Source: an uncultured Prochlorococcus sp. | Lineage (GTDB): Bacteria > Cyanobacteriota > Cyanobacteriia > PCC-6307 > Cyanobiaceae | Reading direction: 5' to 3' | NCBI GenBank assembly: GCA_902594875.1 | Contig: CACJNU010000008.1 | Coordinates: 1 to 64,000 of the forward strand | DNA length: 64,000 nt | Part shown: positions 52,329-63,734 of the stretch, one piece after another | Position numbering within the stretch: the stretch's first letter is position 1 | Layout: every line of letters begins with the position of its first letter | Translations under genes and position numbers: made by a program | Notes under the pieces: generated by a model | Told to the model about the DNA's origin: nothing | The model's database searches: none | What the model saw: the letters and a program-made list of their open reading frames with translations, nothing else

Positions 52329-53057
52329 ATGAACCTAAATATTCATAATGTATCCCTTTCAATTAAAGGAAGATTAATCGTAGATGATGTTTCCATAACT
52401 GTTAATCCAGGGGAAGTTGTAGGTTTGATGGGACCTAATGGTGCTGGGAAAACTACAACTTTTAATCTTGCAGTTGGGAATATAAAACCAGATAAAGGTA
52501 AAATTTTAATGAATGGGAAAAATATAACCAATCTTCCTCTCCCAATTAGATCAAGACTTGGGTTAGGGTACTTAACTCAGGAAGCGAGTATATTTAGAGA
52601 CCTTACTGTTAAGGATAATATAGATTTGGCTTTACAAGATTCATCTTCCAGTAGAGCAGCAATAAGAAATAGAAGAGAACAATTAATTAATGAATTTAAT
52701 TTGAATAATTTTGTAGATAACTATGGTTACCAACTTTCAGGAGGAGAGAGGAGGAGGTGTGAAATAGCTAGAGCTCTCACTGTAGGTAGAAAAGGACCTA
52801 AATATTTGTTATTAGACGAACCTTTTGCTGGGATCGATCCTCTAGCTGTTAATGATCTAAAGAAACTTATTCTTAAATTAAGTAGTGATGGGGTCGGGAT
52901 TCTCATTACAGACCATAATGTGAGGGAAACCCTTTTAATTACTAACAAATCATATGTATTAAGTGAAGGAAAAATTTTAGCTTACGGTTCATCAAGTGAA
53001 TTGGCTGATAATCCAATAGTCAAGAAGTATTATTTAGGAGATAATTTCAAACTTTGA
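52329..53057 (+). CDS. lptB: LPS export ABC transporter ATP-binding protein
   Basis: GPNGAGKTTTFNL, LGYLTQEASIFRDLTV, LSGGERRRCEIARAL. Confidence 0.93.
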   Translation: MNLNIHNVSLSIKGRLIVDDVSITVNPGEVVGLMGPNGAGKTTTFNLAVGNIKPDKGKILMNGKNITNLPLPIRSRLGLGYLTQEASIFRDLTVKDNIDLALQDSSSSRAAIRNRREQLINEFNLNNFVDNYGYQLSGGERRRCEIARALTVGRKGPKYLLLDEPFAGIDPLAVNDLKKLILKLSSDGVGILITDHNVRETLLITNKSYVLSEGKILAYGSSSELADNPIVKKYYLGDNFKL

Positions 53058-53170
53058 AATGCTTTTTCATAATAAATAAAAACTTTATTATTAAAGATTT
53101 ACTCATATAAGAATGATTTAAATTATTATTTGATTGTTATTGAATATTAAAACTTGAGAATTTTCTAGAA

Positions 53171-54100
53171 ATGATACTAGATAATTTTTTTAAAAATTTA
53201 ATATATGAACCGGTTTCCGTTTTAGGTCTTTTAGTTTTTTATTTTTTATTAATTAACTTACCAATATCTTTGGGTGCAGTTTTTAAAAAAAAGACTTCCT
53301 CTGTAGTAAGACTTATTACGATTTTAGTGAACTTATTGATAACATTACAATTACTTTTTAGGTGGTCAATTTCTGGGCACTTTCCTATAAGCAATTTGTA
53401 TGAATCTCTTTATTTTCTTACTTGGGGTATCACATTAGGTCAACTATTGGTTGAAAGAGAATACCAAGCTCCAATAATTCCCTCAATTGCTGTACCAATT
53501 GAGTTACTAACTGTAGCTTTTGCCTGCTTTGTTTTACCTGAGGATTTGAAATCATCGTCCAACTTAGTTCCAGCTTTAAGGTCTAGCTGGTTAATAATGC
53601 ATGTTAGTGTCGTAATGCTTAGTTATGCAGCATTAATAATAGGTTCTTTACTTTCAATGTCAGTTTTGTTTACTAATAAAAATAAGCCGCTTCAAATCAG
53701 AAGTAGTTCTACAGGTATAGGAGGATTTAAACTTTCAAATAGCTATCCTGTTAATGATTTAGTTGAACCTATTGAATTTTCTCATTCAGAAGAATTAGAT
53801 ACATTAAGTTATCGTTCTATATTAATCGGCTTTGTTCTTTTAACTCTTGGTTTAATTTCTGGTGCGGTCTGGGCTAATGAGGCTTGGGGCACATGGTGGA
53901 GTTGGGATCCAAAAGAAACATGGGCATTCATCTCATGGTTATTTTATGCCGCTTATCTGCACATGAGGATAAGCAAGGGTTGGCAAGGCCGGAGACCAGC
54001 ATTATTAGCATCTACAGGCTTTTTAGTAGTGTTGGTATGTTATTTAGGCGTTAATTTCTTAGGGATAGGGTTACATAGTTATGGCTGGATATTTGGGTAA
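53171..54100 (+). CDS. ccsA: Cytochrome c biogenesis protein CcsA
   Basis: WGTWWSWDPKETWAFISWLFYAAYLH heme-handling motif. Confidence 0.95.
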   Translation: MILDNFFKNLIYEPVSVLGLLVFYFLLINLPISLGAVFKKKTSSVVRLITILVNLLITLQLLFRWSISGHFPISNLYESLYFLTWGITLGQLLVEREYQAPIIPSIAVPIELLTVAFACFVLPEDLKSSSNLVPALRSSWLIMHVSVVMLSYAALIIGSLLSMSVLFTNKNKPLQIRSSSTGIGGFKLSNSYPVNDLVEPIEFSHSEELDTLSYRSILIGFVLLTLGLISGAVWANEAWGTWWSWDPKETWAFISWLFYAAYLHMRISKGWQGRRPALLASTGFLVVLVCYLGVNFLGIGLHSYGWIFG

Positions 54101-54121
54101 TTTGTTAATCTCCCAGAATAT

Positions 54122-54880
54122 TTATTGAGGTTCAGAAAGAACATTCCCTTTTTGAGCTTCTTGTGCAACTTTTCTCAAGTCATCACATCCCTCTTTTAAT
54201 GTTGGGTAAGCAAACATTCCACTGCCTGCAATAAAACAATTAGCTCCAGCATCTGCACATTGTGAAATAGTCCAATTTGCTTTTATTCCTCCATCAACTT
54301 CAATATCGACATTTAAGTTTTTTTCGATAACAAAGTTTCTTATTTCTCTTATTTTATTAAGCATTGTTGGTATATAAGCTTGTCCACCAAAGCCTGGATT
54401 AACTGTCATTACTAAAACATGATCAACCATATCCATAATGTTTTTAATCATTTCAAAAGGAGTATGAGGGTTTAATGCAACAGAAGGAGATCCTCCTAAA
54501 TCTCTTATTCTTCCGAGAACTCTATGCAAATGAATATTTGCTTCGGCATGAGCTATTACTACTCCTGGTTCACCATTCGCTCCCTTTGTAGCATTTACAT
54601 AAGATTCAAGCATGGTTTCACAGTTGTATTGACTAACCATTAATTGAGTTTCAAAAGGGACATTGCAATATTTCCTGCATGCCGCAATCATTTCAGGACC
54701 GAATGTGAGATTTGGCACGAAATTCCCATCCATTACATCAAATTGAATTCTATCTACCCCAGCTTCCTCAAGCTCTTTCACACATGCCCCCATATTTGCC
54801 CAATCTGCTGGTAAAACTGAAGGAATTATTTGAATTGGTCTATTAGCACCAGCTAAGATTGTTTGATTTGACTCAGTCAT
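54122..54880 (-). CDS. rpe: Ribulose-phosphate 3-epimerase
   Basis: IIPSVLPADWANMG, RIQFDVMDGNFVPNLTFG, VNPGFGGQ. Confidence 0.97.
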   Translation of the reverse strand: MTESNQTILAGANRPIQIIPSVLPADWANMGACVKELEEAGVDRIQFDVMDGNFVPNLTFGPEMIAACRKYCNVPFETQLMVSQYNCETMLESYVNATKGANGEPGVVIAHAEANIHLHRVLGRIRDLGGSPSVALNPHTPFEMIKNIMDMVDHVLVMTVNPGFGGQAYIPTMLNKIREIRNFVIEKNLNVDIEVDGGIKANWTISQCADAGANCFIAGSGMFAYPTLKEGCDDLRKVAQEAQKGNVLSEPQ

Positions 54881-54998
54881 TTTATTTTTAAAATATTTAA
54901 TAAAGATACTATATTTAGTTGTTTATTCCTAATTTCAAGTCACGGCCTGATAAAGTATCACCTGTAAAGAGTTAAAAAAAGCTTACTAGCATAATAAT

Positions 54999-55027
54999 TC
55001 TCATAAAAAATGACATTTTTTATGAGA
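54999..55027. promoter_or_regulatory. Perfect inverted repeat (13-bp stem, 3-nt loop) between rpe and glpX
   Basis: TCTCATAAAAAAT gac ATTTTTTATGAGA. Confidence 0.8.
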
Positions 55028-55067
55028 TCATACTCAAAACCTTTAAGAAAATCCTCAAAATTTAATT

Positions 55068-56069
55068 GTGAATCAAACTTTAATTCAAGAAATTCTCGAA
55101 GTTGTCGAGCAAGCAGCTATTGCCTCAGCAAAACTAACTGGACTTGGTCAAAAAGATGAAGCTGATGCTGCAGCTGTAGAAGCAATGAGATTGCGAATGG
55201 GCAAAATTGAAATGAAAGGGAAAATTGTTATTGGAGAAGGTGAAAGAGATGAAGCACCTATGCTTTATATTGGTGAAGAAGTTGGGAGCGGAAATGGCCC
55301 AGGGGTTGACTTTGCAGTAGATCCTTGTGAAGGAACAAATCTTTGTGCAAATAACCAAAGAGGTTCTATGGCGGTTTTAGCTGCTTCTGATACGGGTGGT
55401 CTTTTCAATGCACCTGATTTTTACATGAACAAATTAGCAGCTCCTCCTGCGGCCAAAGGTAAAGTAGATATTAGAAATTCAGCCACCGAAAACTTGAAGA
55501 TACTAAGTGATTGCTTGGGCCTTTCTATTGATGAGCTTACTGTAGTTGTAATGGATAGAACTAGGCATAAAGATTTAATTAAAGAGATTCGAGGATGTGG
55601 TGCAAAAGTACAACCGATTTCTGATGGTGATGTTCAAGCTGCGATTGCATGTGGTTTTGCTGGTACTGGAACACATTGCTTAATGGGTATAGGTGCAGCT
55701 CCAGAGGGTGTTATTTCAGCGGCTGCAATGAGAGCTCTTGGCGGACACTTTCAAGGACAACTAGTTTATGATCCAGCTATAGCTCAAACTTCTGAATGGG
55801 CTGATTACACAAAAGAAGGAAATATAAAACGTCTTAATGAAATGGGCATAACTGATATAGATAAAATCTATGAGGCGAATGAATTGGCATCGGGAGAAAA
55901 TGTTGTTTTCGCTGGTAGTGGAATAACTGATGGATTATTATTTGACGGAGTTAAATTTGAAAGGGATTGTGTTAGAACAAGTAGTTTAGTTATTAGTACT
56001 TTAGATAGTACTGCAAGGTTCACAAATACTGTCCATATAAAAGATGGTGCTAAGAGTATCAGCCTTTAA
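55068..56069 (+). CDS. glpX: Class II fructose-1,6-bisphosphatase / sedoheptulose-1,7-bisphosphatase
   Basis: [33 protein letters not shown]. Confidence 0.97.
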   Translation: MNQTLIQEILEVVEQAAIASAKLTGLGQKDEADAAAVEAMRLRMGKIEMKGKIVIGEGERDEAPMLYIGEEVGSGNGPGVDFAVDPCEGTNLCANNQRGSMAVLAASDTGGLFNAPDFYMNKLAAPPAAKGKVDIRNSATENLKILSDCLGLSIDELTVVVMDRTRHKDLIKEIRGCGAKVQPISDGDVQAAIACGFAGTGTHCLMGIGAAPEGVISAAAMRALGGHFQGQLVYDPAIAQTSEWADYTKEGNIKRLNEMGITDIDKIYEANELASGENVVFAGSGITDGLLFDGVKFERDCVRTSSLVISTLDSTARFTNTVHIKDGAKSISL

Positions 56070-56087
56070 AAATTTACTTTTGATTTT

Positions 56088-57398
56088 ATGCATATTGTTG
56101 TCGTCGGACTGAGTCATCGCACGGCACCTGTCGAAGTGCGTGAGAAGTTAAGTATTCCTGATCAATCCATAACAGAGTCATTAAAAGCATTAAAAGCTTT
56201 CTCTGATGTATTGGAGGTTTCAATTTTAAGTACTTGTAATAGGCTGGAAATATATGCGCTAGTAAAGGATAAAAATACTGGAATTTCATCTATTAAAGAA
56301 TTCATATCAGAATATTCTGGAATTATTTTTGAAGATTTAAATCCACATCTTTTTTGCTTTAGACAGGAAGAAGCAGTTTTGCATTTGATGAAAGTCTCGG
56401 CAGGACTCGATAGCCTTGTTTTAGGGGAAGGACAAATCCTTTCGCAGGTAAAAAAAATGATGAGATTAGGTCAAGAGAATCAATCTACTGGACCAATTCT
56501 TAATAGATTATTAACTCAATCAGTTAGTACAGGTAAAAAAGTAAGATCCGAAACAAATTTAGGAACTGGAGCTGTGTCAATCAGTTCTGCAGCGGTAGAA
56601 CTAGCTCAATTAAAAATTGGACAAGAAAAGGGTTTTGATACCCTTGTAAGTTTGGCATCAGAGAACGTTCTTGTTGTTGGTGCCGGACGAATGAGTAGGC
56701 TTTTAATAACTCATTTAAAATCAAAAGGATGTCATAAACTTATCCTTTTAAATAGAAATATTGATAGAGCATTAAATCTTGCTGAAGACTTTCCTGATTT
56801 AGAGATTGTTTGTAAAGGGTTAAACGAATTAGAAGAAAACATATCATTATCTTCGCTTGTTTTCACCAGTACTGCTTCTGAAGAGCCAATTATTGATCTT
56901 ACAAAAATTGAAAAAATAAATTTGAGTAATAGGCTTAAATTTATTGATATTGGTGTACCGAGAAATATATCTAATGATGTCAAACAACATAAATTTGTAA
57001 AATCATTTGATGTTGATGACTTACAAGAGGTCGTTTCAAGAAATCAAGAATTTAGACAGAAAATAGCAAAGGAAGCGGAATCTTTAGTAGAAGAAGAAAG
57101 GATCATTTTTTTAGAATGGTGGGCAAGCTTAGAAGCCGTTCCAGTAATTAATAAACTTAGATCAGATTTGGAGTTAATTAGAAAAGAGGAATTGCAAAAA
57201 GCACTTAGCAGAATGGGGCCAGATTTTTCGGCTCGAGAAAGAAAAGTTGTGGAAGCTCTGACTAAAGGAATAATTAATAAAATACTTCATACGCCGGTCA
57301 CCAAGTTGAGAAGTCCTCAATCAAGAGAAGAAAGACAAGTTTCTTTGAAAATCGTTGAAAAATTGTTTTCTTTGGTAGAAGAGGATAAAAATAACTAA
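56088..57398 (+). CDS. hemA: Glutamyl-tRNA reductase
   Basis: VVGLSHRTAPVEVREKL, STCNRLEIY, GEGQILSQVK. Confidence 0.97.
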   Translation: MHIVVVGLSHRTAPVEVREKLSIPDQSITESLKALKAFSDVLEVSILSTCNRLEIYALVKDKNTGISSIKEFISEYSGIIFEDLNPHLFCFRQEEAVLHLMKVSAGLDSLVLGEGQILSQVKKMMRLGQENQSTGPILNRLLTQSVSTGKKVRSETNLGTGAVSISSAAVELAQLKIGQEKGFDTLVSLASENVLVVGAGRMSRLLITHLKSKGCHKLILLNRNIDRALNLAEDFPDLEIVCKGLNELEENISLSSLVFTSTASEEPIIDLTKIEKINLSNRLKFIDIGVPRNISNDVKQHKFVKSFDVDDLQEVVSRNQEFRQKIAKEAESLVEEERIIFLEWWASLEAVPVINKLRSDLELIRKEELQKALSRMGPDFSARERKVVEALTKGIINKILHTPVTKLRSPQSREERQVSLKIVEKLFSLVEEDKNN

Positions 57399-57528
57399 CT
57401 TTTTTCGATTTATATTAAGTTTTTCCAGTGATTTATCGAAATACCTTTGTAAAATGACCATTTGTATTTCTAATTATGCCCATAATCAGTTAGTTTAAGT
57501 AGTTGTATATCTACCTCTATTAGATTGA

Positions 57529-58824
57529 ATGAAGCGTGTGTTGGCCATAATCCTCGGAGGAGGAAAAGGTTCTAGACTTTACCCTCTAACAAAAATGAGG
57601 GCTAAACCTGCTGTGCCATTGGCAGGTAAGTATCGTTTGATAGATATTCCGATTAGTAATTGTATAAATTCAGGCATTGAAAAAATGTACGTATTGACCC
57701 AGTTCAATAGTGCATCTCTAAATAGACACATAGGGAGAACCTATAATTTAAATGGCCCTTTCGGCCAAGGATTTGTGGAAGTTTTAGCGGCACAACAGAC
57801 TCCTGATAGTCCGAAGTGGTTTGAAGGTACTGCAGATGCTGTAAGAAAATACCAATGGTTATTTCAAGAATGGGATGTTGATGAATATTTAATATTGTCA
57901 GGTGATCAACTGTATAGAATGGACTACAGTTTATTTGTTCAACATCATAGAGATAATGGTGCAGATTTAACTGTTGCAGCTTTGCCTGTTGATGAAGCTC
58001 AAGCAGAAGGTTTTGGCCTAATGAGAACTGATGATTTAGGAAATATAAAAGAATTTAGTGAAAAGCCTACTGGAGATAAGTTGAAGGCTATGGCAGTAGA
58101 TACTTCAAAATTTGGATTGAGTAAGGAGTCAGCTGCCGAAAAACCATTTCTTGCTTCTATGGGCATTTACGTTTTTAGCAGAAATACTCTTTTCGATCTT
58201 CTAAATAAATTTCCAAATTATACTGATTTTGGTAAGGACATAATTCCAGAAGCCCTCAACAGAGGCGATACTCTTAAAAGTTATGTATTCGATGATTATT
58301 GGGAAGATATCGGCACCATTGGGGCATTCTTTGAGTCAAACCTTGCATTGACAGAGCAACCAAAACCTCCATTTAGTTTTTATGATGAGAAATTCCCAAT
58401 TTATACTAGACCTAGATTTTTACCCCCTTCTAAACTTGTAGATGCTCAAATTACTGATTCAATTGTCTGTGAAGGTACAATCTTAAAGTCATGCAGTATT
58501 TTACATTGTGTTTTAGGTGTAAGAAGCAGGATTGAAAGTGATTCGGTTCTTGAGGATACTCTTGTTATGGGAGCCGATTTCTTTGAATCCCCTGAAGAGA
58601 GACTTGAATTAAGAAAAGGGGGCGGAACGCCTCTTGGAGTAGGTGAAGGGACTACTGTAAAAAGAGCAATTCTCGATAAGAATACAAGAATTGGTGATAA
58701 TGTCGTGATCATTAATAAAGATCGAGTAGAAGAAGCAGATAAGCCAGAATTAGGCTTTTATATCAGAAATGGAATTGTTGTAGTAGTTAAAAATGCAACT
58801 ATTGCAAACGGAACTGTTATTTAA
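57529..58824 (+). CDS. glgC: Glucose-1-phosphate adenylyltransferase
   Basis: [38 protein letters not shown]. Confidence 0.98.
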   Translation: MKRVLAIILGGGKGSRLYPLTKMRAKPAVPLAGKYRLIDIPISNCINSGIEKMYVLTQFNSASLNRHIGRTYNLNGPFGQGFVEVLAAQQTPDSPKWFEGTADAVRKYQWLFQEWDVDEYLILSGDQLYRMDYSLFVQHHRDNGADLTVAALPVDEAQAEGFGLMRTDDLGNIKEFSEKPTGDKLKAMAVDTSKFGLSKESAAEKPFLASMGIYVFSRNTLFDLLNKFPNYTDFGKDIIPEALNRGDTLKSYVFDDYWEDIGTIGAFFESNLALTEQPKPPFSFYDEKFPIYTRPRFLPPSKLVDAQITDSIVCEGTILKSCSILHCVLGVRSRIESDSVLEDTLVMGADFFESPEERLELRKGGGTPLGVGEGTTVKRAILDKNTRIGDNVVIINKDRVEEADKPELGFYIRNGIVVVVKNATIANGTVI

Positions 58825-58920
58825 ATCTTTTCCATCATTTTTCGCTGACATAAGTGTTTATTTTTGAGCAATTTTGTTGAGTTGCAGGCAAACTATATTT
58901 ATTGAGTTTTTTAATTTTTT

Positions 58921-60339
58921 ATGTCCAAGGCACATTTTGGTTTAATAGGTCTTGGTGTTATGGGCGAAAATTTAGTTCTTAACGCAGAGAGAAATGGATT
59001 TTCTAGTGTAGTTTTTAATAGGACTTACTCAAAAACCGAAGAATTTTTACAAGGACGTGGCCTTGGGAAAAATATAGAAGGAGCTGAAACTCTTCAAGAA
59101 TTTATTAGTAAGCTCGAGAGACCTAGAAGAATTCTAATGATGGTAAAAGCTGGGCCCGCAACAGATGCTGTCATTGATAATATTTCTGGATATCTCGAGG
59201 AAGGAGATTTATTAATAGATGGCGGTAACTCTCAATTTAAAGATACAGAAAGAAGGGTGAATACTCTTGAAAGTAAAAGTTTTGGATACATTGGTATGGG
59301 AGTCTCTGGAGGTGCCAAAGGAGCTCTAGAGGGCCCAAGTATGATGCCCGGCGGTACCAAAGCTTCATATGATGCAATAGAAAGCTTATTAACAAAAATG
59401 GCTGCCAAAGTTGAAGACGGACCATGTGTTGCATATGTTGGACCAGGAGGCTCAGGTCATTTTGTAAAAACTGTTCATAACGGAATTGAATATGGAATTG
59501 AACAAATACTCGCAGAAGCTTATGACCTCATGAAGAGAGTCAAAGGTATGAATGGACAGCAGATGTCAGAGGTATTTGGTATTTGGAATAATACTGATGA
59601 ATTAGCTTCCTATCTTGTTGAGATAACAGAGATTTGTCTAAATACAAAAGATGAGATAACTGGAGATGATATCGTAGAAAAAATATTAGATAAAGCTGGC
59701 CAGAAAGGTACAGGGTTATGGACTGTTGTAAGTGCTCTAGAATTGGGGGTATCGGTCCCAACAATTTATGCGTCTTTAAATGCAAGAGTAATGAGTTCTT
59801 TAAAAGAGCAACGTAGTGATATTGAAAAAACTATTCCATTTAAAGAGATAGAAGATTTTGATTTAGGAAATATATCAGATGGAATGAAACCTTTATTTGA
59901 TGCTGTAGTCCTTGCCACAATTGCTAGCTATGCGCAAGGTATGGATATTTTAAGAGAAGCATCTGCAGTATATAACTATGATTTGAATATGCCCTCAATT
60001 GCTCAAATATGGAAAGGTGGTTGCATAATTAGATCAAAATTATTAACTAAAATTCAAGATGCTTATAGCAAAGACTCTAATCTAAAAAATTTAATTTTTG
60101 ATGATTGGTTTAATAATGAAATTGCGACAAGATTAGATAACTTAGCTAAAGTAGTTTCTCTATCCACAAAGGCAGGTATACCAGTCCCATGTTTATCTAG
60201 TACTTTAGATTATTTAAATAGTTATAGAACCAATAGACTTCCCCAGAATCTTGTTCAGGCAATGAGGGACTGCTTTGGCTCTCATACATATGAAAGAATT
60301 GATAAGGAAGGTAGTTTTCATACTGAATGGATGAAATGA
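58921..60339 (+). CDS. gnd: 6-phosphogluconate dehydrogenase, decarboxylating
   Basis: GLIGLGVMGENLVLN, GPGGSGHFVKTVHNGIEYG. Confidence 0.97.
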   Translation: MSKAHFGLIGLGVMGENLVLNAERNGFSSVVFNRTYSKTEEFLQGRGLGKNIEGAETLQEFISKLERPRRILMMVKAGPATDAVIDNISGYLEEGDLLIDGGNSQFKDTERRVNTLESKSFGYIGMGVSGGAKGALEGPSMMPGGTKASYDAIESLLTKMAAKVEDGPCVAYVGPGGSGHFVKTVHNGIEYGIEQILAEAYDLMKRVKGMNGQQMSEVFGIWNNTDELASYLVEITEICLNTKDEITGDDIVEKILDKAGQKGTGLWTVVSALELGVSVPTIYASLNARVMSSLKEQRSDIEKTIPFKEIEDFDLGNISDGMKPLFDAVVLATIASYAQGMDILREASAVYNYDLNMPSIAQIWKGGCIIRSKLLTKIQDAYSKDSNLKNLIFDDWFNNEIATRLDNLAKVVSLSTKAGIPVPCLSSTLDYLNSYRTNRLPQNLVQAMRDCFGSHTYERIDKEGSFHTEWMK

Positions 60340-61064
60340 TTGAAAAGGTCAAAAATGGATACACCTTAAATATATACAAAGACAAGTTAGAATTATCAAC
60401 GGCGGTTTTTAAGTTTATTCAAAGCCACATTATTCATACTTTAAAAAAGAAAGACAGGTTCAAATTTTGTGTAAGTGGAGGTTCAACTCCTAAATCTGTA
60501 TATCATCTCTTATCTTGTAGTGATCTTCGATGGGATATGGTCGATGTCTTTTTAGGAGATGAAAGATGTGTTGATCCAAATTCAGAATTAAGTAACTCGT
60601 TAATGTTGAAAAATTCTTTGTTAACTAATTTTGGATCTAAAGCTTATTTTTATGAAATTTTCAATGATTTAAACACTGATGATGAAGCTATAAAAAATCA
60701 ATTTATTTCTAAATTATTTGAAAAATGCGGATCAAACCCCCCAACTTTTGATTTAACATTATTAGGTCTTGGAGACGATGGTCATACAGCCTCATTATTC
60801 CCTTATCAAAAAAATAATATTGTAGATGATTTTGTTATTTTTAATGAAGGTAAAGGTTTAAAAAGAATTTCATTAACGCCAAAGGTTCTTTCAGGCTCTT
60901 CAAAGATAATATTTTTAGTTAGTGGAGCTTCCAAAAGAATTGCTCTTGAGAGGTTATTAGATGAAAAAGAGGCACCAGATAGAACACCATCAAAATTAAT
61001 AAAATCTATTAATCAAATTTCAATTTTTTGTGATCAGGAATCAGCAAAAGAATTAGAAATTTAG
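60327..61064 (+). CDS. pgl: 6-phosphogluconolactonase
   Basis: CVSGGSTPKSVYHLL, VFLGDERCVDP, LGLGDDGHTASLFP. Confidence 0.95.
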   Translation: MDEMIEKVKNGYTLNIYKDKLELSTAVFKFIQSHIIHTLKKKDRFKFCVSGGSTPKSVYHLLSCSDLRWDMVDVFLGDERCVDPNSELSNSLMLKNSLLTNFGSKAYFYEIFNDLNTDDEAIKNQFISKLFEKCGSNPPTFDLTLLGLGDDGHTASLFPYQKNNIVDDFVIFNEGKGLKRISLTPKVLSGSSKIIFLVSGASKRIALERLLDEKEAPDRTPSKLIKSINQISIFCDQESAKELEI

Positions 61065-61094
61065 TTAAAGTCTATTAATAATTTAAATTATTTA

Positions 61095-61640
61095 ATGAGT
61101 AAAAAATTTTTATTCCAGAAAAAGGAGTTCGATGGTTGGAAAACATTAAATGATACTGTTATGGGCGGATCTAGTTCAGCTTTTTGCGAAATTTCAAATT
61201 CGGGTTTGATATTAAAGGGTAATATTGTCGAGAAAGCAGGAGGATTTGTTAGTTGTAGATCGTCTATATATAAACCTTCTTTAAATGTATCTGAGTATTC
61301 ATCCTTTGAATTAAATATTGATGGACAAGGAAGAACTTTTAAATTTGCTGTCGCATGTGAAGATGATTTACTAGGACTAACCGAATTTATTCCTGGTGGA
61401 CTTAGATGGATTAAATCATTCCCAACAAAAAAATTTGGGACAACAAATGTTCTAATTCCTTTTAGTGAGCTAAAACCTTCAGTAAGAGCTAATAAAGTAC
61501 GTTTTCCATTTAAATTCAAGCCATCTAAAATTAAAAGATTGCAACTACTACACTCTAAGTTCGGTGATGATGGATTGCTTAATAATGAGTTTAAACAGGG
61601 TTCAATAAAAGTTTTAATTAAATCAATAAGTGTTATTTGA
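61095..61640 (+). CDS. CIA30 family protein
   Basis: GWKTLNDTVMGGSSSAF...GFVSCRSS. Confidence 0.85.
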   Translation: MSKKFLFQKKEFDGWKTLNDTVMGGSSSAFCEISNSGLILKGNIVEKAGGFVSCRSSIYKPSLNVSEYSSFELNIDGQGRTFKFAVACEDDLLGLTEFIPGGLRWIKSFPTKKFGTTNVLIPFSELKPSVRANKVRFPFKFKPSKIKRLQLLHSKFGDDGLLNNEFKQGSIKVLIKSISVI

Positions 61641-62016
61641 AAATCCACCTAAAAATATAGAGAGCATAATCGCTAAGTCAGCAGATTTAACAAATAAACC
61701 TTTTGTTCATTCTGTGGTAAAAATAAATGGTGGATATGAATTCGAAGATGAAGATATTGATTTAACAGTTAATATCTTATGTCGAGATAAAGAAGGTAAA
61801 AGATTAGAAATTTATGATCTTGAATTAGAACTTTTTAAATCAAATAAAGAGTTGGTTTTAGTAATCTCTAAGCTTAATTTCCCTGATGAACCAATATTAT
61901 GGTGTGGAGTTAAAACATTATGGATGGATAGCAATAATGGGAAAAAATGCAACTCACCAAAATATAGTGCTGGACTGGAAAATTTAGCAAATAGGATAAA
62001 AAGTTTTATTGATTAA
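61630..62016 (+). CDS. Hypothetical protein, 128 aa
   Basis: ORF overlapping end of the CIA30 gene by 11 bp (GTG start). Confidence 0.65.
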   Translation: MLFENPPKNIESIIAKSADLTNKPFVHSVVKINGGYEFEDEDIDLTVNILCRDKEGKRLEIYDLELELFKSNKELVLVISKLNFPDEPILWCGVKTLWMDSNNGKKCNSPKYSAGLENLANRIKSFID

Positions 62017-62037
62017 GAAAATAAAATTGGAGCTGAT

Positions 62038-63711
62038 TTATAAATCAGTTACAGCCCCTAAACTTGATGTACTTACGATTCTTGAATATTTTGAAAGAAT
62101 TCCTCTTTTGTATTTTTGAATAGGTTTTACCCAATCTTTTTTTCTTTTTTCTAATTCTTCATCAGATAAATCAACTTCAATTAGTTGTTTTACAGCATCT
62201 ACTGTAATTAGATCACCTTGTTTTATTAGAGCAATATTTCCTCCTACAGCTGCCTCTGGAGCTATGTGACCAACAACAAGACCATAGGTACCCCCGCTAA
62301 ATCTGCCATCGGTAATTAAGGCCACCTTCTCTCCTAGCCCTTGACCAACAATCGCAGATGTTGGGGCTAACATTTCTCTCATACCTGGACCTCCTACAGG
62401 ACCTTCGTTTCTAATAACAACAACATCACCAGCTTTGATATCATTATTTAATATTGATTTTAAACAATCCTCTTCACTTTCAAAAATCTTTGCGGGACCT
62501 GTTAATACGGGGTTTTTTACTCCGCTAATTTTGGCTACAGAACCTTCGCTCGCTAAGTTACCTTTTAATATCGCTAGATGTCCTTTTTTATAGAGAGGGT
62601 TATCTATTTCTCTTATAACATTTTGATTTGTTGGAGGCTTATCTGGAATATTCTGTAAGTATTCTGAGATGGTTTTGCCTTCAATGTTTTTGCAATCGCC
62701 ATGAATTAATCCTGCATTCAAAAGTATTTTCATTACTTGTGGAATCCCACCTGCCTTATGAAGATCCACCGTCACATATTTACCACTCGGTTTAAGGTCA
62801 CAAATAACTGGTACTTTTTGTCTGATTCTCTCAAAATCATTAATGTTGATATCTATTCCTGCAGTATTCGCAATAGCTAAGATGTGCAATACCGCATTTG
62901 TTGATCCGCCAATTGCCATAATTACTGATATCGCATTTTCAAATGCTTTTTTAGTCATTAGGTCTAGAGGTCTTATGTCTTTTTCTATTGCAGAGACTAA
63001 TATCTCAGCACTTTTATCTGCACTTAGTTCTTTTTCAAGATCTTCAGCAGCCATAGTGGAACTGTGAGGAAGACTTAACCCTAATACTTCAATAACGGCA
63101 GACATTGTATTAGCTGTAAACATTCCTCCACAGCTACCAGCACCAGGAATACAATTTTTCTCAACTTGGATTAGCCTTTCTTCATTAATTTTGCCTGATG
63201 TTAACTGTCCAACAGCTTCAAATGCACTAACAACAGTAAGATCTTCTCCATGCAATTTCCCAGGCTTTATTGTCCCTCCATAAATGAAAATTGAGGGAAT
63301 ATTCATTCTTGCAATCGCAATCATGGCACCCGGCATATTTTTATCACATCCACCTATTGCAAGTACTCCATCCATACTTTGAGCATTGCATGCTGTTTCA
63401 ATTGAATCAGCAATAACTTCTCTCGAAACTAGGGAATATTTCATGCCCTCTGTTCCCATAGAAATGCCATCACTTACTGTTATGGTCCCAAACATCTGAG
63501 GCATCCCACCTGATCTTTTTATTGACTCTTCAGCTTTTAGAGCTAACTTGTTTAAACCCATATTGCATGGTGTTATGGTGCTGTATCCATTCGCAACTCC
63601 AATAATAGGTTTATTAAAATCTTCATCATTAAATCCAACAGCTCTTAACATCGATCTGTTAGGGGATCTTTGCACACCTTGGGTTATTGCAGATGATCTG
63701 AGTTTATTCAT
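62038..63711 (-). CDS. ilvD: Dihydroxy-acid dehydratase
   Basis: [48 protein letters not shown]. Confidence 0.98.
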   Translation of the reverse strand: MNKLRSSAITQGVQRSPNRSMLRAVGFNDEDFNKPIIGVANGYSTITPCNMGLNKLALKAEESIKRSGGMPQMFGTITVSDGISMGTEGMKYSLVSREVIADSIETACNAQSMDGVLAIGGCDKNMPGAMIAIARMNIPSIFIYGGTIKPGKLHGEDLTVVSAFEAVGQLTSGKINEERLIQVEKNCIPGAGSCGGMFTANTMSAVIEVLGLSLPHSSTMAAEDLEKELSADKSAEILVSAIEKDIRPLDLMTKKAFENAISVIMAIGGSTNAVLHILAIANTAGIDININDFERIRQKVPVICDLKPSGKYVTVDLHKAGGIPQVMKILLNAGLIHGDCKNIEGKTISEYLQNIPDKPPTNQNVIREIDNPLYKKGHLAILKGNLASEGSVAKISGVKNPVLTGPAKIFESEEDCLKSILNNDIKAGDVVVIRNEGPVGGPGMREMLAPTSAIVGQGLGEKVALITDGRFSGGTYGLVVGHIAPEAAVGGNIALIKQGDLITVDAVKQLIEVDLSDEELEKRKKDWVKPIQKYKRGILSKYSRIVSTSSLGAVTDL

Positions 63712-63734
63712 ATTATTTGAGAACCTTTTTTATT

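Noticed and set aside
56086-56289. 67-aa minus ORF antisense to hemA 5' end
   Set aside because: Considered because of the GC-rich hemA start, but no RBS-like sequence or protein-like features
61088-61648. 186-aa minus ORF antisense to CIA30 gene
   Set aside because: Mirror of a recognisable CIA30 protein; no independent motif
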